From JASHPR01 sp963815375 (GTDB taxonomy: Bacteria; Actinomycetota; Actinomycetes; Streptosporangiales; Streptosporangiaceae), in contig CAWFGX010000005.1 in the NCBI GenBank assembly GCA_963815375.1, forward strand, positions 1,302,001 to 1,366,000: a stretch of DNA of 64,000 bases, in the 5' to 3' direction. Shown in pieces: positions 1-9,190 of the stretch (position 1 is the first letter of the stretch; every line of letters begins with the position of its first letter). Made by a program: the position numbers and the translations under genes. A model generated the notes under the pieces. That model did no database searches, was not told the DNA's origin, and was given only the letters and a program-made list of their open reading frames with translations.

Positions 1-853
1 GTTTGCTCAGGCCGATCCAGCCAGGACCCTGATAGGTCCACTGCTTCTCTGCTCCCGTCGCCAGCGTGAAGACCTGGATCTCCGGGTTCCGGGGCTGGAG
101 CTGCCGGTCCTGCGAGGTGGTGCTCCATGGCGAGATGGCCACGGCGAGCTTGGTCGCGTCGGGGGAAAGGGCGATCCCGCTGACCGGGCTGCTGGCCGGC
201 TCTTGCGGGATCGCCAGCGGGGTGAGCCGCGCCGTGCGGCTGGCCGGGCTGAAGCGGAGCAAGAAGAAGGCGGTCGGCTCGTCATTGCTGTCGACGCCTG
301 AGCCGGTGTCCACAAACGGCTGGGCGGCGACGACGAAAGTCCGGTCGTCGCTGGCAGCGGTCACCCAGCTGAACGTGCCGTAGGGCGCTGGTGGTTTTAC
401 GGTTGCCAGCACCGTGCCGTTCGCCGTGGCTCGGATGACGAGGTCGTTCAGCAGGCCGCCTGCGTAGTGGGGATAGGCGGAGGACCCCGACAGCGCCGCA
501 TAGTACGGCGGAACGCCGGCCAGCGCTGCCTGATCAGCAGCGCTCAGCGGCGAGGGCGCTGGGCTTGGCGTGGACGCTGAGCTTGGCATCGCTCTGGGTG
601 CGCCGCTGGGCCCGGCCGAGCCAGAGCGCGGCGAGCCGCCGGTAATGACCACCGACAGCGCCACCACGGCGGCGACCGCCGCGGCGGCCGCTACTGGCGC
701 CATGAACCGCCAGAGTGCCCGGTGCCGCCGCAGGGGAAAGCCGCGGCGGCGCCAGGACCTGGCGGGCAGGTGCAGCGGCGGCGCGCTGTCGGCGGGCACT
801 GTGTCAGCGGCCGCGTGGGTGGCCGCGCGGAGGCGTTCTTCGACGGTGTTCAT
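1..853 (-). CDS. Membrane-anchored beta-propeller-like partner of a SigE-family sigma factor (3' end off window)
   Basis: The reading frame opens with ATG at 851-853 and is still open at base 1, so the C terminus is missing. A short cytoplasmic N terminus (MNTVEERLRAATHAAADTVP) is followed by a basic stretch (RSWRRRGFPLRRHRALWR), one transmembrane helix (about residues 45-65, Ala/Val-rich) and a Ser/Pro linker. The extracytoplasmic part contains propeller-like phrases such as GIALSPDATKLAVAISPW. The start overlaps the sigma-factor stop as ATGA, so the two are translationally coupled. This layout is typical of genes following SigE-family ECF factors in actinomycetes, where the product is thought to be an anti-sigma or sensor protein. 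Partner and topology are seen in the sequence; the regulatory role is inferred. Confidence 0.75.
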   Translation of the reverse strand, partial: MNTVEERLRAATHAAADTVPADSAPPLHLPARSWRRRGFPLRRHRALWRFMAPVAAAAAVAAVVALSVVITGGSPRSGSAGPSGAPRAMPSSASTPSPAPSPLSAADQAALAGVPPYYAALSGSSAYPHYAGGLLNDLVIRATANGTVLATVKPPAPYGTFSWVTAASDDRTFVVAAQPFVDTGSGVDSNDEPTAFFLLRFSPASRTARLTPLAIPQEPASSPVSGIALSPDATKLAVAISPWSTTSQDRQLQPRNPEIQVFTLATGAEKQWTYQGPGWIGLSK

Positions 854-1449
854 CGGGCGTCCTCATGGAGAAGCTGGGCGAGCGCGCTGAGCCCGCGGGA
901 CGTGGTGGACTTGACAGTGCCCTGGGCGACGCCCATGACGGCGGCGATCTCGGTTTCGGCCAGGTCGAGGTAGAAGCGAAGCACCAGCGCCTCCCTCTGC
1001 CGGGGCGGCAGCCGCCGGAGCGCGAGGAGCACCGCGCGGTGTTCCTCGCTGATCAGCGCCATGACTTCCGCAGACGCGGCGTCCGGCGGAGCAGCCTGTC
1101 TGGCGGCGCGCTGCTCAGCCCTGATCCGGCGGCGCAGTTCGGACCGGCACCGGTTCAGGATCGCCGAGCGGACATAGCTCAGCGCTCTGCTGGTGTCAGT
1201 CAGGTGGTTCCAGCGCCGGTACAGGCCAGAGAACGCATCCTGCACCGCGTCCTCTGCGGCAGCTCGGTCGCCGAGCATCACGACCGCGAGCCGGATCAGG
1301 CCCACCGCGTGGGCCTGGTAGATGTCGGAGACCGCGGACGCGGCGTCCGCAGCGCCGCCGGCCGGGTGGCGGGTGGCCTGGTCGCGGCCTGGCCACGGCG
1401 CTGCCAGCAAGTCAGTGCCGTCAGCGAGCTTGGGGGTGTCGGCTTCCAC
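850..1449 (-). CDS. SigE-family ECF RNA polymerase sigma factor
   Basis: A 199-residue sigma-70 protein of the extracytoplasmic-function class. Region 2 is visible around residues 42-105 (VVMLGDRAAAEDAVQDAF, then the typical LYRRWNHL). Region 4 lies near residues 140-190 (LPPRQREALVLRFYLDLAE, then VMGVAQGTVKSTTSRGL, the helix-turn-helix that reads the -35 element). It would direct RNA polymerase to a small regulon under control of a membrane partner. The start is GTG at 1447-1449; no strong ribosome-binding site is visible, so a slightly different start is possible. Its stop overlaps the start of the propeller partner by four bases. A broken paralogue lies 110 bp upstream. The family call is secure; the target genes are unknown. 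Confidence 0.92.
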   Translation of the reverse strand: MEADTPKLADGTDLLAAPWPGRDQATRHPAGGAADAASAVSDIYQAHAVGLIRLAVVMLGDRAAAEDAVQDAFSGLYRRWNHLTDTSRALSYVRSAILNRCRSELRRRIRAEQRAARQAAPPDAASAEVMALISEEHRAVLLALRRLPPRQREALVLRFYLDLAETEIAAVMGVAQGTVKSTTSRGLSALAQLLHEDAR

Positions 1450-1559
1450 GTATCAGAGACGCCGTGACGCCAGGCCGGTTGCCTGCGATCGGTGTGCTCA
1501 GGTTAGAACGCGAGCCACCCAATGCCTGTGGTTCCCGGGATTGCAGTGAACTGGCCTCC

Positions 1560-1842
1560 GCTGAGGACCCATACAATTCCTGGGCCGGGGCGACGTCAGG
1601 GCTGCCCGTCACGACGAGCACGTTTCCCGAGGTATCGCTCCAGTACAGCTGGTTGTATGCGTTCGGGCCGTTCGGGTCGTTCGCATGGATGACCCCGGTC
1701 GCCTTCCCCGTCGGCGCCGAGAACTCCTTGTCTAAGAGGAACGCCCGCCGGCGGTACAGTCAGCGGAACGCCTCCTGCACCACATCCTCGGCGGCTGCGC
1801 GATCGCCCAGCATCACGTGGGCAAGCCGGACCAGCCTGCGTC
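1560..1842 (-). pseudogene. Relic: sigma-factor region 2 joined in frame to the C-terminal tail of a propeller partner
   Basis: On the minus strand the sequence reads RLVRLAHVMLGDRAAAEDVV then QEAFR, a stop at 1760-1762, then LYRRR. This is a clear copy of region 2 of the neighbouring SigE-family factor. In the same frame, and without region 4, it continues into GVIHANDPNGPNAYNQLYW then SDTSGNVLVVTG, which resembles the tail of a propeller-type sigma partner. The simplest reading is a second sigma/partner pair that lost everything between these two pieces. Neither half can work. Which propeller gene donated the tail cannot be decided here. Confidence 0.6.
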
Positions 1843-2132
1843 GGCCGGATCCGCGCCGTCCGGCCCGGGCGCGGTGGCGGCGCGTAGCGCCGCTGGTGCC
1901 GCTTGTGAGCTTGAGGTTGGTTGCCCATGACACAGAGACTCATATCGCGCCGACCCGCTGCTTCGCCGGTAGCTTGCGCTGACAGCTGATGCGCTCGGGT
2001 GGGCCGGCGGTGGCCACGGTGGCTCCGGACTCTCGGTAGGCTCCGGAATGAGGGCCGTAAGGCCAGAGGACACGTCCGCCGCCCCGCGCCCACGGCAGCG
2101 ATGCGCTCACGGCGGCACGAGGAGAACGTTCA

Positions 2133-4826
2133 GTGCCGAAGCTTGTCTATGACTTCACCGAAGGCAACAAGGACCTGCGAGACCTGCTGGGCGGCAAGGG
2201 AGCCAACCTGGCCGAGATGACTAATCTCGGCCTCCCGGTGCCGCCGGGCTTCATCATTACCACCGACGCCTGCCGGTACTACCTGAAGCACGGCTCCGTG
2301 CCCGACGGCCTCGCCACCGAGGTCGACCAGCACCTGGCCGAGCTCGAAGCCAAGATCGGCAGGCGGCTTGGCGACCCGTCAGACCCGCTGCTGGTCAGCG
2401 TGCGGTCCGGGGCGAAGTTCTCCATGCCGGGCATGATGGAGACGGTGCTGAACATCGGCCTGACCGATGAGTCGGTGCAGGGACTGGCCAAGCAGGCGGG
2501 CAGCGAGCGGTTCGCCTGGGACTCCTACCGCCGGCTGATCCAGATGTTCGGCAAGACCGTGCTCGACATCGACGGCAGCGAGTTCGAGCACGCGATCGAC
2601 ACCGCCAAGAAGGCCAAGGGCACCACCAGCGACCTCGACCTGGACGCCGCTGACCTGAAGGCCCTGGTCGAAACTTTCAAGGGCATCGTGCGGGACAAGG
2701 CTGGCCGCGGCTTCCCGCAGGACCCGCGGGAGCAGATGGACCTCGCGGTCAACGCGGTGTTCGACTCCTGGAACGCCGACCGGGCGATTCTGTACCGGCG
2801 CCAGGAGCGCATCCCGGCCGACCTCGGCACAGCAGTCAACATCGTGGCGATGGTGTTCGGCAACCTGGGCATGGACTCGGGCACCGGGGTGGCGTTCACC
2901 CGCGACCCCGGCACTGGCCAGCATGGCGTCTACGGCGACTATCTGCAGAACGCCCAGGGCGAGGACGTGGTCGCGGGGATCCGCAACACGGTTCCGCTGC
3001 AGGACCTGGAGGGCATCGACCCCACGTCCTACGCCGAGCTGATGCAGATCATGCAGACGCTGGAGAACCACTACAGGGACCTGTGCGACATCGAGTTCAC
3101 GATCGAGCGCGGCAAGCTGTGGATGCTGCAGACCCGGGTCGGCAAGCGCACCGCCGCGGCCGCGTTCCGGATCGCGGAACAGCTCGTCGACCAAGGCCTG
3201 ATCGACATGGATGAGGCGCTGATCCGGGTGACCGGCGATCAGCTGGCGCATCTCATGTTCCCGCGCTTCGACGTGACCGGCGACGTGAAGAAGATCACCA
3301 AGGCGGTCAGCGCTTCGCCGGGCGCCGCGGTCGGCAAGGTCGTGTTCGACTCCGCGCGCGCAGTCGAGCAGGCGGCGGCCGGGGAGAAGGTCATCCTGGT
3401 CCGCCGCGAGACCAACCCCGACGACCTGCACGGGATGATCGCCGCCCAGGGCATCCTGACCAGCCGCGGTGGCAAGACCAGCCATGCCGCGGTGGTTGCC
3501 CGCGGCATGGGCAAGACCTGTGTCTGCGGCGCGGACGAGATCGACGTGGATCTGGTCGGCCGGAAGTTCACCGCGCCCGGTGGGGTTACGGTGGCCGAGG
3601 GCGACGTGATCTCCATCGACGGCACCAGCGGGACCGTCTACGCCGGCGAGGTGCCGGTGGTCGCCTCCGAGGTGGTGCGCTACTTCGAGGGCGAGCTGCA
3701 CCCGCACTCCGACGAGGCGGACGACCTGGTCCGCGCTGTGCACGCGATCATTCACCACGCCGATCAGCGGCGCCGGCTCGGCGTACACGCCAATGCCGAC
3801 ACCGGCGAGGACTGCGCCCGGGCCCGCCGGTTCGGCGCGGGCGGCGTGGGCCTCGTGCGGACCGAGCACATGTTCCTCGGCGAGCGCCGTCAGCTGGTCG
3901 AGCGGCTGATCCTTGCCGATGACGAGAAGGCCCGCCAGACCGCCCTCGACGCGCTCGAGCCGCTGCAGCGCGGCGACTTCGTGGAGATCCTCGAGGCGAT
4001 GGACGGGCTGCCGGTCGTGATCCGGCTGATCGACCCGCCGCTGCACGAGTTCCTGCCCGACATCACCGACCTGTCGGTCAAGGTAGCGCTGGCCGGTGAC
4101 GCCGCGACCGAGCAGGACCGCAAGCTGCTCGACGCGGTGCGCCGGCTGCACGAGCAGAACCCGATGCTCGGCCTGCGCGGGGTCCGGCTCGGCCTGGTCA
4201 TCCCTGGTCTGGTGAACATGCAGGTCCGGGCCATCGCGCATGCTGCAGCCGACCGCAAGCAGGCGGGCGGCGACCCCAAGCCGGAGATCATGATCCCGCT
4301 GACCGCGTCCGTGCAGGAGATGGAGATCTCCCGCGAGCAGGCCGAGCGGGTCCTCGCCGAGGTGGCGGAGGAGACCGGCATCAGCGTGCACACGCTCATC
4401 GGCACCATGATCGAGGTGCCCCGGGCGGCGATGATCGCCGGCCAGATCGCCGAGTCGGCCGAGTTCTTCTCGTTCGGCACGAACGACCTGACCCAGATGG
4501 GCTGGGGCTTCTCTCGTGACGATGTGGAGGGCGCGTTCTTCAGCCGTTACATCGACCTCGGCATCTTCGGGGTCTCGCCGTTCGAGACCATCGACACCGA
4601 AGGCGTCGGCCGGATGATCCGGATCGCTATCGAGGAGGGCCGTGCGGCCCGGCCGGACCTGGAGCTCGGCGTCTGCGGCGAGCACGGCGGGGACCCGGAC
4701 TCGGTGCACTTCTTCCACGAGGTCGGCCTGAACTACGTGTCGTGCTCCCCGTTCCGGGTCCCGGTTGCCCGGCTGGAGGCTGGCCGCGCCGCGGTCGCGG
4801 AGGCCGCTGGCAGCGACAGCAGGTGA
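2133..4826 (+). CDS. ppdK: Pyruvate, phosphate dikinase
   Basis: An 897-residue enzyme interconverting pyruvate + ATP + Pi and phosphoenolpyruvate + AMP + PPi, at the glycolysis/gluconeogenesis node. The N-terminal ATP-grasp domain starts with LLGGKGANLAEM (residue 19 on). The swivelling phosphohistidine domain has GGKTSHAAVVARGMGK, with the catalytic His at residue 451. The C-terminal TIM barrel binds PEP/pyruvate and ends with GVCGEHGGDP, whose catalytic Cys is residue 848. Length matches the bacterial family (870-900 aa). The start is GTG, set by GAGGAGAAC at 2118-2126. It lies upstream of dgt with an 84-bp gap. All catalytic residues are present, so I expect an active enzyme. Confidence 0.97.
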   Translation: MPKLVYDFTEGNKDLRDLLGGKGANLAEMTNLGLPVPPGFIITTDACRYYLKHGSVPDGLATEVDQHLAELEAKIGRRLGDPSDPLLVSVRSGAKFSMPGMMETVLNIGLTDESVQGLAKQAGSERFAWDSYRRLIQMFGKTVLDIDGSEFEHAIDTAKKAKGTTSDLDLDAADLKALVETFKGIVRDKAGRGFPQDPREQMDLAVNAVFDSWNADRAILYRRQERIPADLGTAVNIVAMVFGNLGMDSGTGVAFTRDPGTGQHGVYGDYLQNAQGEDVVAGIRNTVPLQDLEGIDPTSYAELMQIMQTLENHYRDLCDIEFTIERGKLWMLQTRVGKRTAAAAFRIAEQLVDQGLIDMDEALIRVTGDQLAHLMFPRFDVTGDVKKITKAVSASPGAAVGKVVFDSARAVEQAAAGEKVILVRRETNPDDLHGMIAAQGILTSRGGKTSHAAVVARGMGKTCVCGADEIDVDLVGRKFTAPGGVTVAEGDVISIDGTSGTVYAGEVPVVASEVVRYFEGELHPHSDEADDLVRAVHAIIHHADQRRRLGVHANADTGEDCARARRFGAGGVGLVRTEHMFLGERRQLVERLILADDEKARQTALDALEPLQRGDFVEILEAMDGLPVVIRLIDPPLHEFLPDITDLSVKVALAGDAATEQDRKLLDAVRRLHEQNPMLGLRGVRLGLVIPGLVNMQVRAIAHAAADRKQAGGDPKPEIMIPLTASVQEMEISREQAERVLAEVAEETGISVHTLIGTMIEVPRAAMIAGQIAESAEFFSFGTNDLTQMGWGFSRDDVEGAFFSRYIDLGIFGVSPFETIDTEGVGRMIRIAIEEGRAARPDLELGVCGEHGGDPDSVHFFHEVGLNYVSCSPFRVPVARLEAGRAAVAEAAGSDSR

Positions 4827-4910
4827 CTCCCGCGCCAAAGGGCCGTGGCGCCGCGTTGTACTGAGGAGCGAGGAAGCCTTGCGACCGAGCGACGAGGGAA
4901 ACGCGGTGCC

Positions 4911-6176
4911 GTGAAGGGTGATGGGGAGGTGGGCGGGGGCCCGGAGGCGCAAAGCGATACCGCCTACGACGACCACGCCACGGCGCGGTGGGTGGCCGAG
5001 CCGCCCAAGGGCGCTCGCAACCCCGGGCGCGGCCCGTTCCAGCGGGACCGCGCCCGGGTGCTGCACAGCGCGGCTCTGCGCAGGCTGGCGGCCAAGACGC
5101 AGGTCGTGGCGGTGGGCTCGGGTGACTTCCCGCGGACCAGGCTCACGCACTCCCTGGAGTGTGCTCAGATCGGGCGCGAGCTGGGCGGCGCGCTCGGGTG
5201 CGACCCGGACCTGGTCGACGCTGCGTGCCTGGCCCACGACCTGGGGCACCCGCCGTTCGGCCACAACGGCGAGGCGGCGCTCGCCGAGCTCGCCGCCAGC
5301 TGCGGCGGGTTCGAGGGCAACGCGCAGAGCCTGCGGCTGCTGACCAGGCTGGAAGCCAAGGTTCCGGGCGCTGGGCTGAACCTCACCCGCGCCACCCTGG
5401 ACGCCACGGTCAAATACCCGTGGCCCGCCCAGCCGGGCAAGGTCAAGTTCGGCGTGTACGCCGAGGACAGTGAGGTATTCGCCTGGATCCGCGATGGAGC
5501 CCCGCACCAGCGGCTCTGCCTGGAGGCCCAGGTCATGGACTGGGCCGATGACGTCGCGTACTCGGTGCACGACCTGGAAGACGGGCTGCAAGCCGGGCTG
5601 ATCACGCTGGGAGTGCTGCGGGACGCGGGTGAGCGCAGGTTGGTGGCAGAGCTCACCGCGGCCGAGTACTGCGCCCCCGGCCAGGTCACCGTCGACGAGT
5701 TGTGCGAGGTCTTCTCCAGCCTGATCACGCTGCCGTGCTGGCCCGCTGGATTCGACGGAGGGCTGGAATCCCTTGCCGCGCTGAAGAACCTGACCAGCGA
5801 GCTGATCGGCCGCCTGTGCAGCGCAGCACAGCAGGCGACGACGGAGGTGACCGGGCAGGCCTCCCTGGCCAGGTATGCCGCAGACCTGGTGGTCCCGCGG
5901 CAGCAGCGGCTGGAGTGCGCCCTGCTGAAGGGCGTGACCGCGCGCTACGTGATGAGCCGTGCCGGGGCGGCGCAGGCGCAGGCCCGGGAGCGGGAGCTGA
6001 TTACCGAGCTGGCCGCCGCCGTGCGGTCCGGCGCGCCCGTCACGCTCGACCCGGTGTTTCAGCCCGCCTACGTCGCGGCACTATCTGACCAGGCGAGGTT
6101 GCGCATTGTGGTCGACCAGATCGCCTCGCTCACAGATACTTCCGCCATCGCCTGGCACAGCCGCCTGTGCGCATGA
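4911..6176 (+). CDS. dgt: Deoxyguanosinetriphosphate triphosphohydrolase (dGTPase), HD superfamily
   Basis: Hydrolyses dGTP to deoxyguanosine and triphosphate, helping to set dNTP pools. The HD metal-binding residues are visible: FPRTRLTHSLECAQIGRE, then ACLAHDLGHPPFGHNGE with His109-Asp110 counted from the chosen start, and a later VMDWADDVAYSVHDLEDG, typical of this family. The frame is open from 4845, but GTG at 4911, preceded by GACGAGGGA, gives about 421 residues, the usual family length. In actinomycetes dgt often lies directly upstream of dnaG; here dnaG is 6.3 kb away. It is followed after 19 bp by the flavoprotein gene, probably co-transcribed. Confidence 0.93.
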   Translation: MKGDGEVGGGPEAQSDTAYDDHATARWVAEPPKGARNPGRGPFQRDRARVLHSAALRRLAAKTQVVAVGSGDFPRTRLTHSLECAQIGRELGGALGCDPDLVDAACLAHDLGHPPFGHNGEAALAELAASCGGFEGNAQSLRLLTRLEAKVPGAGLNLTRATLDATVKYPWPAQPGKVKFGVYAEDSEVFAWIRDGAPHQRLCLEAQVMDWADDVAYSVHDLEDGLQAGLITLGVLRDAGERRLVAELTAAEYCAPGQVTVDELCEVFSSLITLPCWPAGFDGGLESLAALKNLTSELIGRLCSAAQQATTEVTGQASLARYAADLVVPRQQRLECALLKGVTARYVMSRAGAAQAQARERELITELAAAVRSGAPVTLDPVFQPAYVAALSDQARLRIVVDQIASLTDTSAIAWHSRLCA

Positions 6177-6195
6177 GAATCCGGAGGGAATCCTG

Positions 6196-7422
6196 ATGCC
6201 CGCTGAACCCGGTTACGTGATCGTCGGCGCGAGCCTGGCTGGCGCCAAGGCAGCCGAGACCCTGCGGGAGCAGGGGTTCTCGGGGCCGGTCACACTTATC
6301 GGCGCGGAGGACGAGCGCCCGTACGAGCGACCGCCGCTGTCCAAGGGCTACCTGCTGGGCCGGGACGCCCGGGACTCGTTCTTCGTGCACGACGAGGGCT
6401 GGTACCGCGAGCACGAGGTGGACCTGAGGCTCGGCACGACCGTGACGTCGATCGACAGAGCTTCCCGGCGGGTCGAGCTGGCGGGCGGGGAGTCCGTGCC
6501 CTACGAGCGGCTGCTGATCACAACCGGCGCCTCACCGCGGCGGCTGGACATCCCAGGCGCCGGCCTCGACGGGCTGCTCTACCTGCGGACCGTGGGGAAC
6601 AGTGAGCGCCTCGGCGCCGCATTGCGCGCCGGCGGTTCCGTGGTCATAGCCGGGGGCGGCTGGATCGGCTTGGAGACGGCGGCGGCGGCACGAGAGTACG
6701 GCTGCGAGGTCACGGTCATCGAGCCGGAGAGCGGCGTGCTGCTCCGTTCGATTGGTCCAGAGATGGGTGAGTACTTCGCCGACCTGCACCGCAGCCACGG
6801 CGTGACGTTCCGCTTCCATGAAGGGCTCAGCGAGGTAACGGGATCAGCGGGCAAGGTCACCGGAGCGGTCACCTCCGGGGGTACCGAACTGCAGGCCGAC
6901 CACGTCATCGTCGCTGTCGGTGTGACGCCCAACACCGCGCTCGCGGCCGAAGCCGGCATCGACGTTGACAACGGCATCCTGGTCGACGAGGCACTGCTCA
7001 GCTCTGACCCGAACGTCTTCGCGGCCGGCGACGTCGCGAACTTCCTCAGCCCGCTGCTCGGCCGCCGGATCCGGGTCGAGCACTGGGCCAACGCGCTGAA
7101 CGGCGGCCCAGCTGCGGCGCGCTCGATGATGGGCAAGGACGTGTCCTACGACTGGGTGCCCTACTTCTTCACCGACCAGTACGACCTCGGCATGGAGACC
7201 GCCGGGCTGCCCGAGCCTGGCCACTACGAGGAGATCGTCTACCGCGGCGACCGGGAGTCCGGCGAGTTCATCGCCTTCTGGCTGGACGAGGGCGCTGTGG
7301 TGGCTGGCATGAACGTCAACGTCTGGGACGTCAACGACGACATCCAGGCGCTGATCCGCTCCGGCACAGAGGTCGACCCGGCCCGCCTAGCCGACCCAGA
7401 CATCCCCCTCACCGACCTCTAA
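6196..7422 (+). CDS. FAD-dependent pyridine-nucleotide oxidoreductase (ferredoxin/rubredoxin reductase type)
   Basis: A 408-residue flavoprotein. An N-terminal FAD Rossmann fold (VIVGASLAGAKAAETLRE) is followed by RPPLSKGYL, typical of ferredoxin reductases of Rieske oxygenase and P450 systems. A second, NAD(P)H-binding fold reads VIAGGGWIGLETAAAAREYG, and the late FAD contact is VFAAGDVANF. A C-terminal reductase domain follows (VEHWANALNGGPAAARSMMG). It would pass electrons from NAD(P)H to a small redox protein. The start ATG at 6196 is set by CCGGAGGGAA nine bases upstream; the frame is open further 5' into dgt. No ferredoxin or P450 gene is adjacent, so the partner is unknown. Confidence 0.92.
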   Translation: MPAEPGYVIVGASLAGAKAAETLREQGFSGPVTLIGAEDERPYERPPLSKGYLLGRDARDSFFVHDEGWYREHEVDLRLGTTVTSIDRASRRVELAGGESVPYERLLITTGASPRRLDIPGAGLDGLLYLRTVGNSERLGAALRAGGSVVIAGGGWIGLETAAAAREYGCEVTVIEPESGVLLRSIGPEMGEYFADLHRSHGVTFRFHEGLSEVTGSAGKVTGAVTSGGTELQADHVIVAVGVTPNTALAAEAGIDVDNGILVDEALLSSDPNVFAAGDVANFLSPLLGRRIRVEHWANALNGGPAAARSMMGKDVSYDWVPYFFTDQYDLGMETAGLPEPGHYEEIVYRGDRESGEFIAFWLDEGAVVAGMNVNVWDVNDDIQALIRSGTEVDPARLADPDIPLTDL

Positions 7423-8171
7423 CTCCACACACCGCCCCGGTCAGCCCAACCCCCAGCCCCGGCGGGGTTGCCCCGACCAGCCCCGGTCAGCCCAACCCCC
7501 AGCCCCGGCGGGGTTGCCCGGCGGTGGGGACATTTCAGTCGTATTAGCGGAGAAGTGACCCCGCTGATCAGATCCCTAGGCTGCAGCATGGGGCCGCAAC
7601 GGAGTGGTTGCCTGTCCGAGCCACGAGAGCGGAGAGTGCCGCAGACATCGGTCGCCACCTCACATGTTCGGTCGGTTACGTCGGCATAGCTGAAGCGCAG
7701 TGTCACCTTGCCCGATCTGGCGTTTGAATTGTCCCGGTGAATATCCCGCCAGCGATCTTCGACGAGGTGGTCTGCGCGGCCGTCTAGTTCCACGACGACG
7801 CCGAATGGCTCATACAGATTGTCCAGGTAAATGGTGGTAAGGAACCCGGACCGCAGCCCTGCCACCCTGGGCTGCCGTCGTGCAGTCGGCAGGCCATGGG
7901 CCTGCTCAACATCGCGGACGTAATAGTGCTCCAGGTTCGAGTGGACTCCGTCCGCGATAAGCGGGAGCGCCTGGAGGATCTCGTCGCGCCAGCGCAACCT
8001 GCCGCGTTTGACCGCCGCCGCGCGAAGCCGCTGAGCTGTCACGAGTCGGCGCCCACATCCCTTGCACAGCCACGCGAAGGCATCGTCGAAGCTGGTACTG
8101 GCCTGCGTGAGGTCGAGGATCGTCTGCTCAATACGCGTCTGCGGTGCGGCCGCGCACGCGGCCGGGCGCTG
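7419..8171 (-). pseudogene. 5'-truncated AbiEi/DUF559-type protein
   Basis: The frame begins abruptly after a stop at 8172-8174 with PQTRIEQTILDLTQA, the middle of a well-known actinobacterial family: an AbiEi-like antitoxin N-terminal domain followed by a DUF559 (Vsr-like endonuclease fold) C-terminal domain. The rest follows the family pattern: RLRWRDEILQALPLIADGVH, then YYVRDVEQAHGLP, PFGVVVELDGRADH and TLRFSYADVTDRTCEVA. The N-terminal winged helix and the first half of the antitoxin domain are gone. GTG at 8040-8042 could start a shorter product, but without the domain. The tail after about 7610 runs into the terminator repeats and has no family character. Confidence 0.6.
7435..7519 (+). 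terminator. Two tandem copies of a GC-rich hairpin (46-bp period), probable terminators
   Basis: The units at 7435-7474 and 7481-7519 are nearly identical. Each holds the inverted repeat CAACCCC ... GGGGTTG around a short GC-rich loop. They start 12 bp after the reductase stop and face a convergent relic, so they fit a bidirectional terminator. There is no U-tract, as is common in actinomycetes. The duplication itself is unusual. Confidence 0.55.
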
Positions 8172-8305
8172 CTAGGCCCCGCTGTGCATGAACGCGATCC
8201 GCGCGATCAGGCTGTGGGAAAGTCTGCCGTGATGTCGGTACGAAGATGTATGGCGCCTGGCGCGGTGCGCCCGGCCAGAGAGGCCCGCGCCGAACGGTAA
8301 CCGCC

Positions 8306-9190
8306 TTAGGGACCGTGCGGGCCGAGGACCGCGGCCACCACTCGGTCAGTGTCGGCCAGGTCGGGCAGGACGGCATGCGCCCCGGAAGCGGCGAGTTCCT
8401 CGGCCGTGAATGGCCCGGTGGCCACGCCGACCGCCCGGGCCCCGGCGGCGAGCGCCGCGGCTACGTCGAACGGCGTGTCGCCGACCAGCACGGTCGACGA
8501 GCCGCCGAATCTGTGCCCGTAGGCGCGGGCCGCAGCTTGCCAGGCGAGCGGGACGAGCTCGGCCCGGTTCTCGTGGGCGTCACCGTAGGCGCCGGCGTCG
8601 AGGTCGAGATGCGTGGTGAGGCCGAGCGGCCCGAGCTTCACCTCGGCGAGCGCTCGGATGTTACCGGTCAGCAGCGACTGGACGATCGCAGGCGCGGCCC
8701 GCCCGTCGCTGGCGCTGGGTGGAGCCAGCACCTCGCGGGTCGGGTGAGTCTGCTCGCCGCCCCCGAGCGCGGGCTGCCCGTCGGCGTCAAGCCCGGCCTG
8801 GGCGCCGCTGCCCAGGGGGCCCAGTCCAGCCTGCCCGCGGCCACCTAGGCCGTCCGACCCGTCCACCGTGCCCACCTCGGCGAGCGCGGCCAGTGCCGCG
8901 GCGGCGCCCGGCAGCACCCGGGACCGCTGCCGGACCAGGTCGGCGAGGCCCGGAGCCCCGGCCGCGATGACCCCGTGGAACGCTTCGATCATCCCCGCCG
9001 ACTCGGCCTCGCCGGCCAGGGTAAGCACCTCGGTCATGATCGCCCGGTCCGTCCGTCCGGCCATAGACCCTGGCTGCGGCATAGCGCGGCCGAACATCTC
9101 GCTGAACGCCTCCTGGTACAGCTCCCGTCCGACACCACCGGAATCCACCAGCGTGTAGTCGACATCCCACAGCACAAGCAGCCGGAACAC
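8306..9190 (-). CDS. HAD-superfamily hydrolase (phosphoglycolate-phosphatase-like) with a low-complexity insertion
   Basis: A 294-residue haloacid-dehalogenase phosphatase. Motif I is VLWDVDYTLVDSGG (nucleophile Asp9, acid Asp11), motif II is SLLTGN (Thr about 175), and motif IV is VLVGDTPFDVAAALAAGARA. Family members are about 220-230 residues. The excess is a Gly/Ala-rich stretch at about residues 108-168 (DGLGGRGQAGLGPLGSG and similar) placed just before motif II. The start is GTG at 9188-9190. The substrate cannot be read from sequence; small phosphate esters are typical. The insertion keeps frame, so the protein may still fold. Confidence 0.85.
   Translation of the reverse strand: MFRLLVLWDVDYTLVDSGGVGRELYQEAFSEMFGRAMPQPGSMAGRTDRAIMTEVLTLAGEAESAGMIEAFHGVIAAGAPGLADLVRQRSRVLPGAAAALAALAEVGTVDGSDGLGGRGQAGLGPLGSGAQAGLDADGQPALGGGEQTHPTREVLAPPSASDGRAAPAIVQSLLTGNIRALAEVKLGPLGLTTHLDLDAGAYGDAHENRAELVPLAWQAAARAYGHRFGGSSTVLVGDTPFDVAAALAAGARAVGVATGPFTAEELAASGAHAVLPDLADTDRVVAAVLGPHGP

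Noticed and set aside
2379..5591. 1,070-residue open frame on the minus strand across ppdK and dgt
   Set aside because: Antisense shadow of two clear genes; His/Arg/Asp-rich sequence with no family character.
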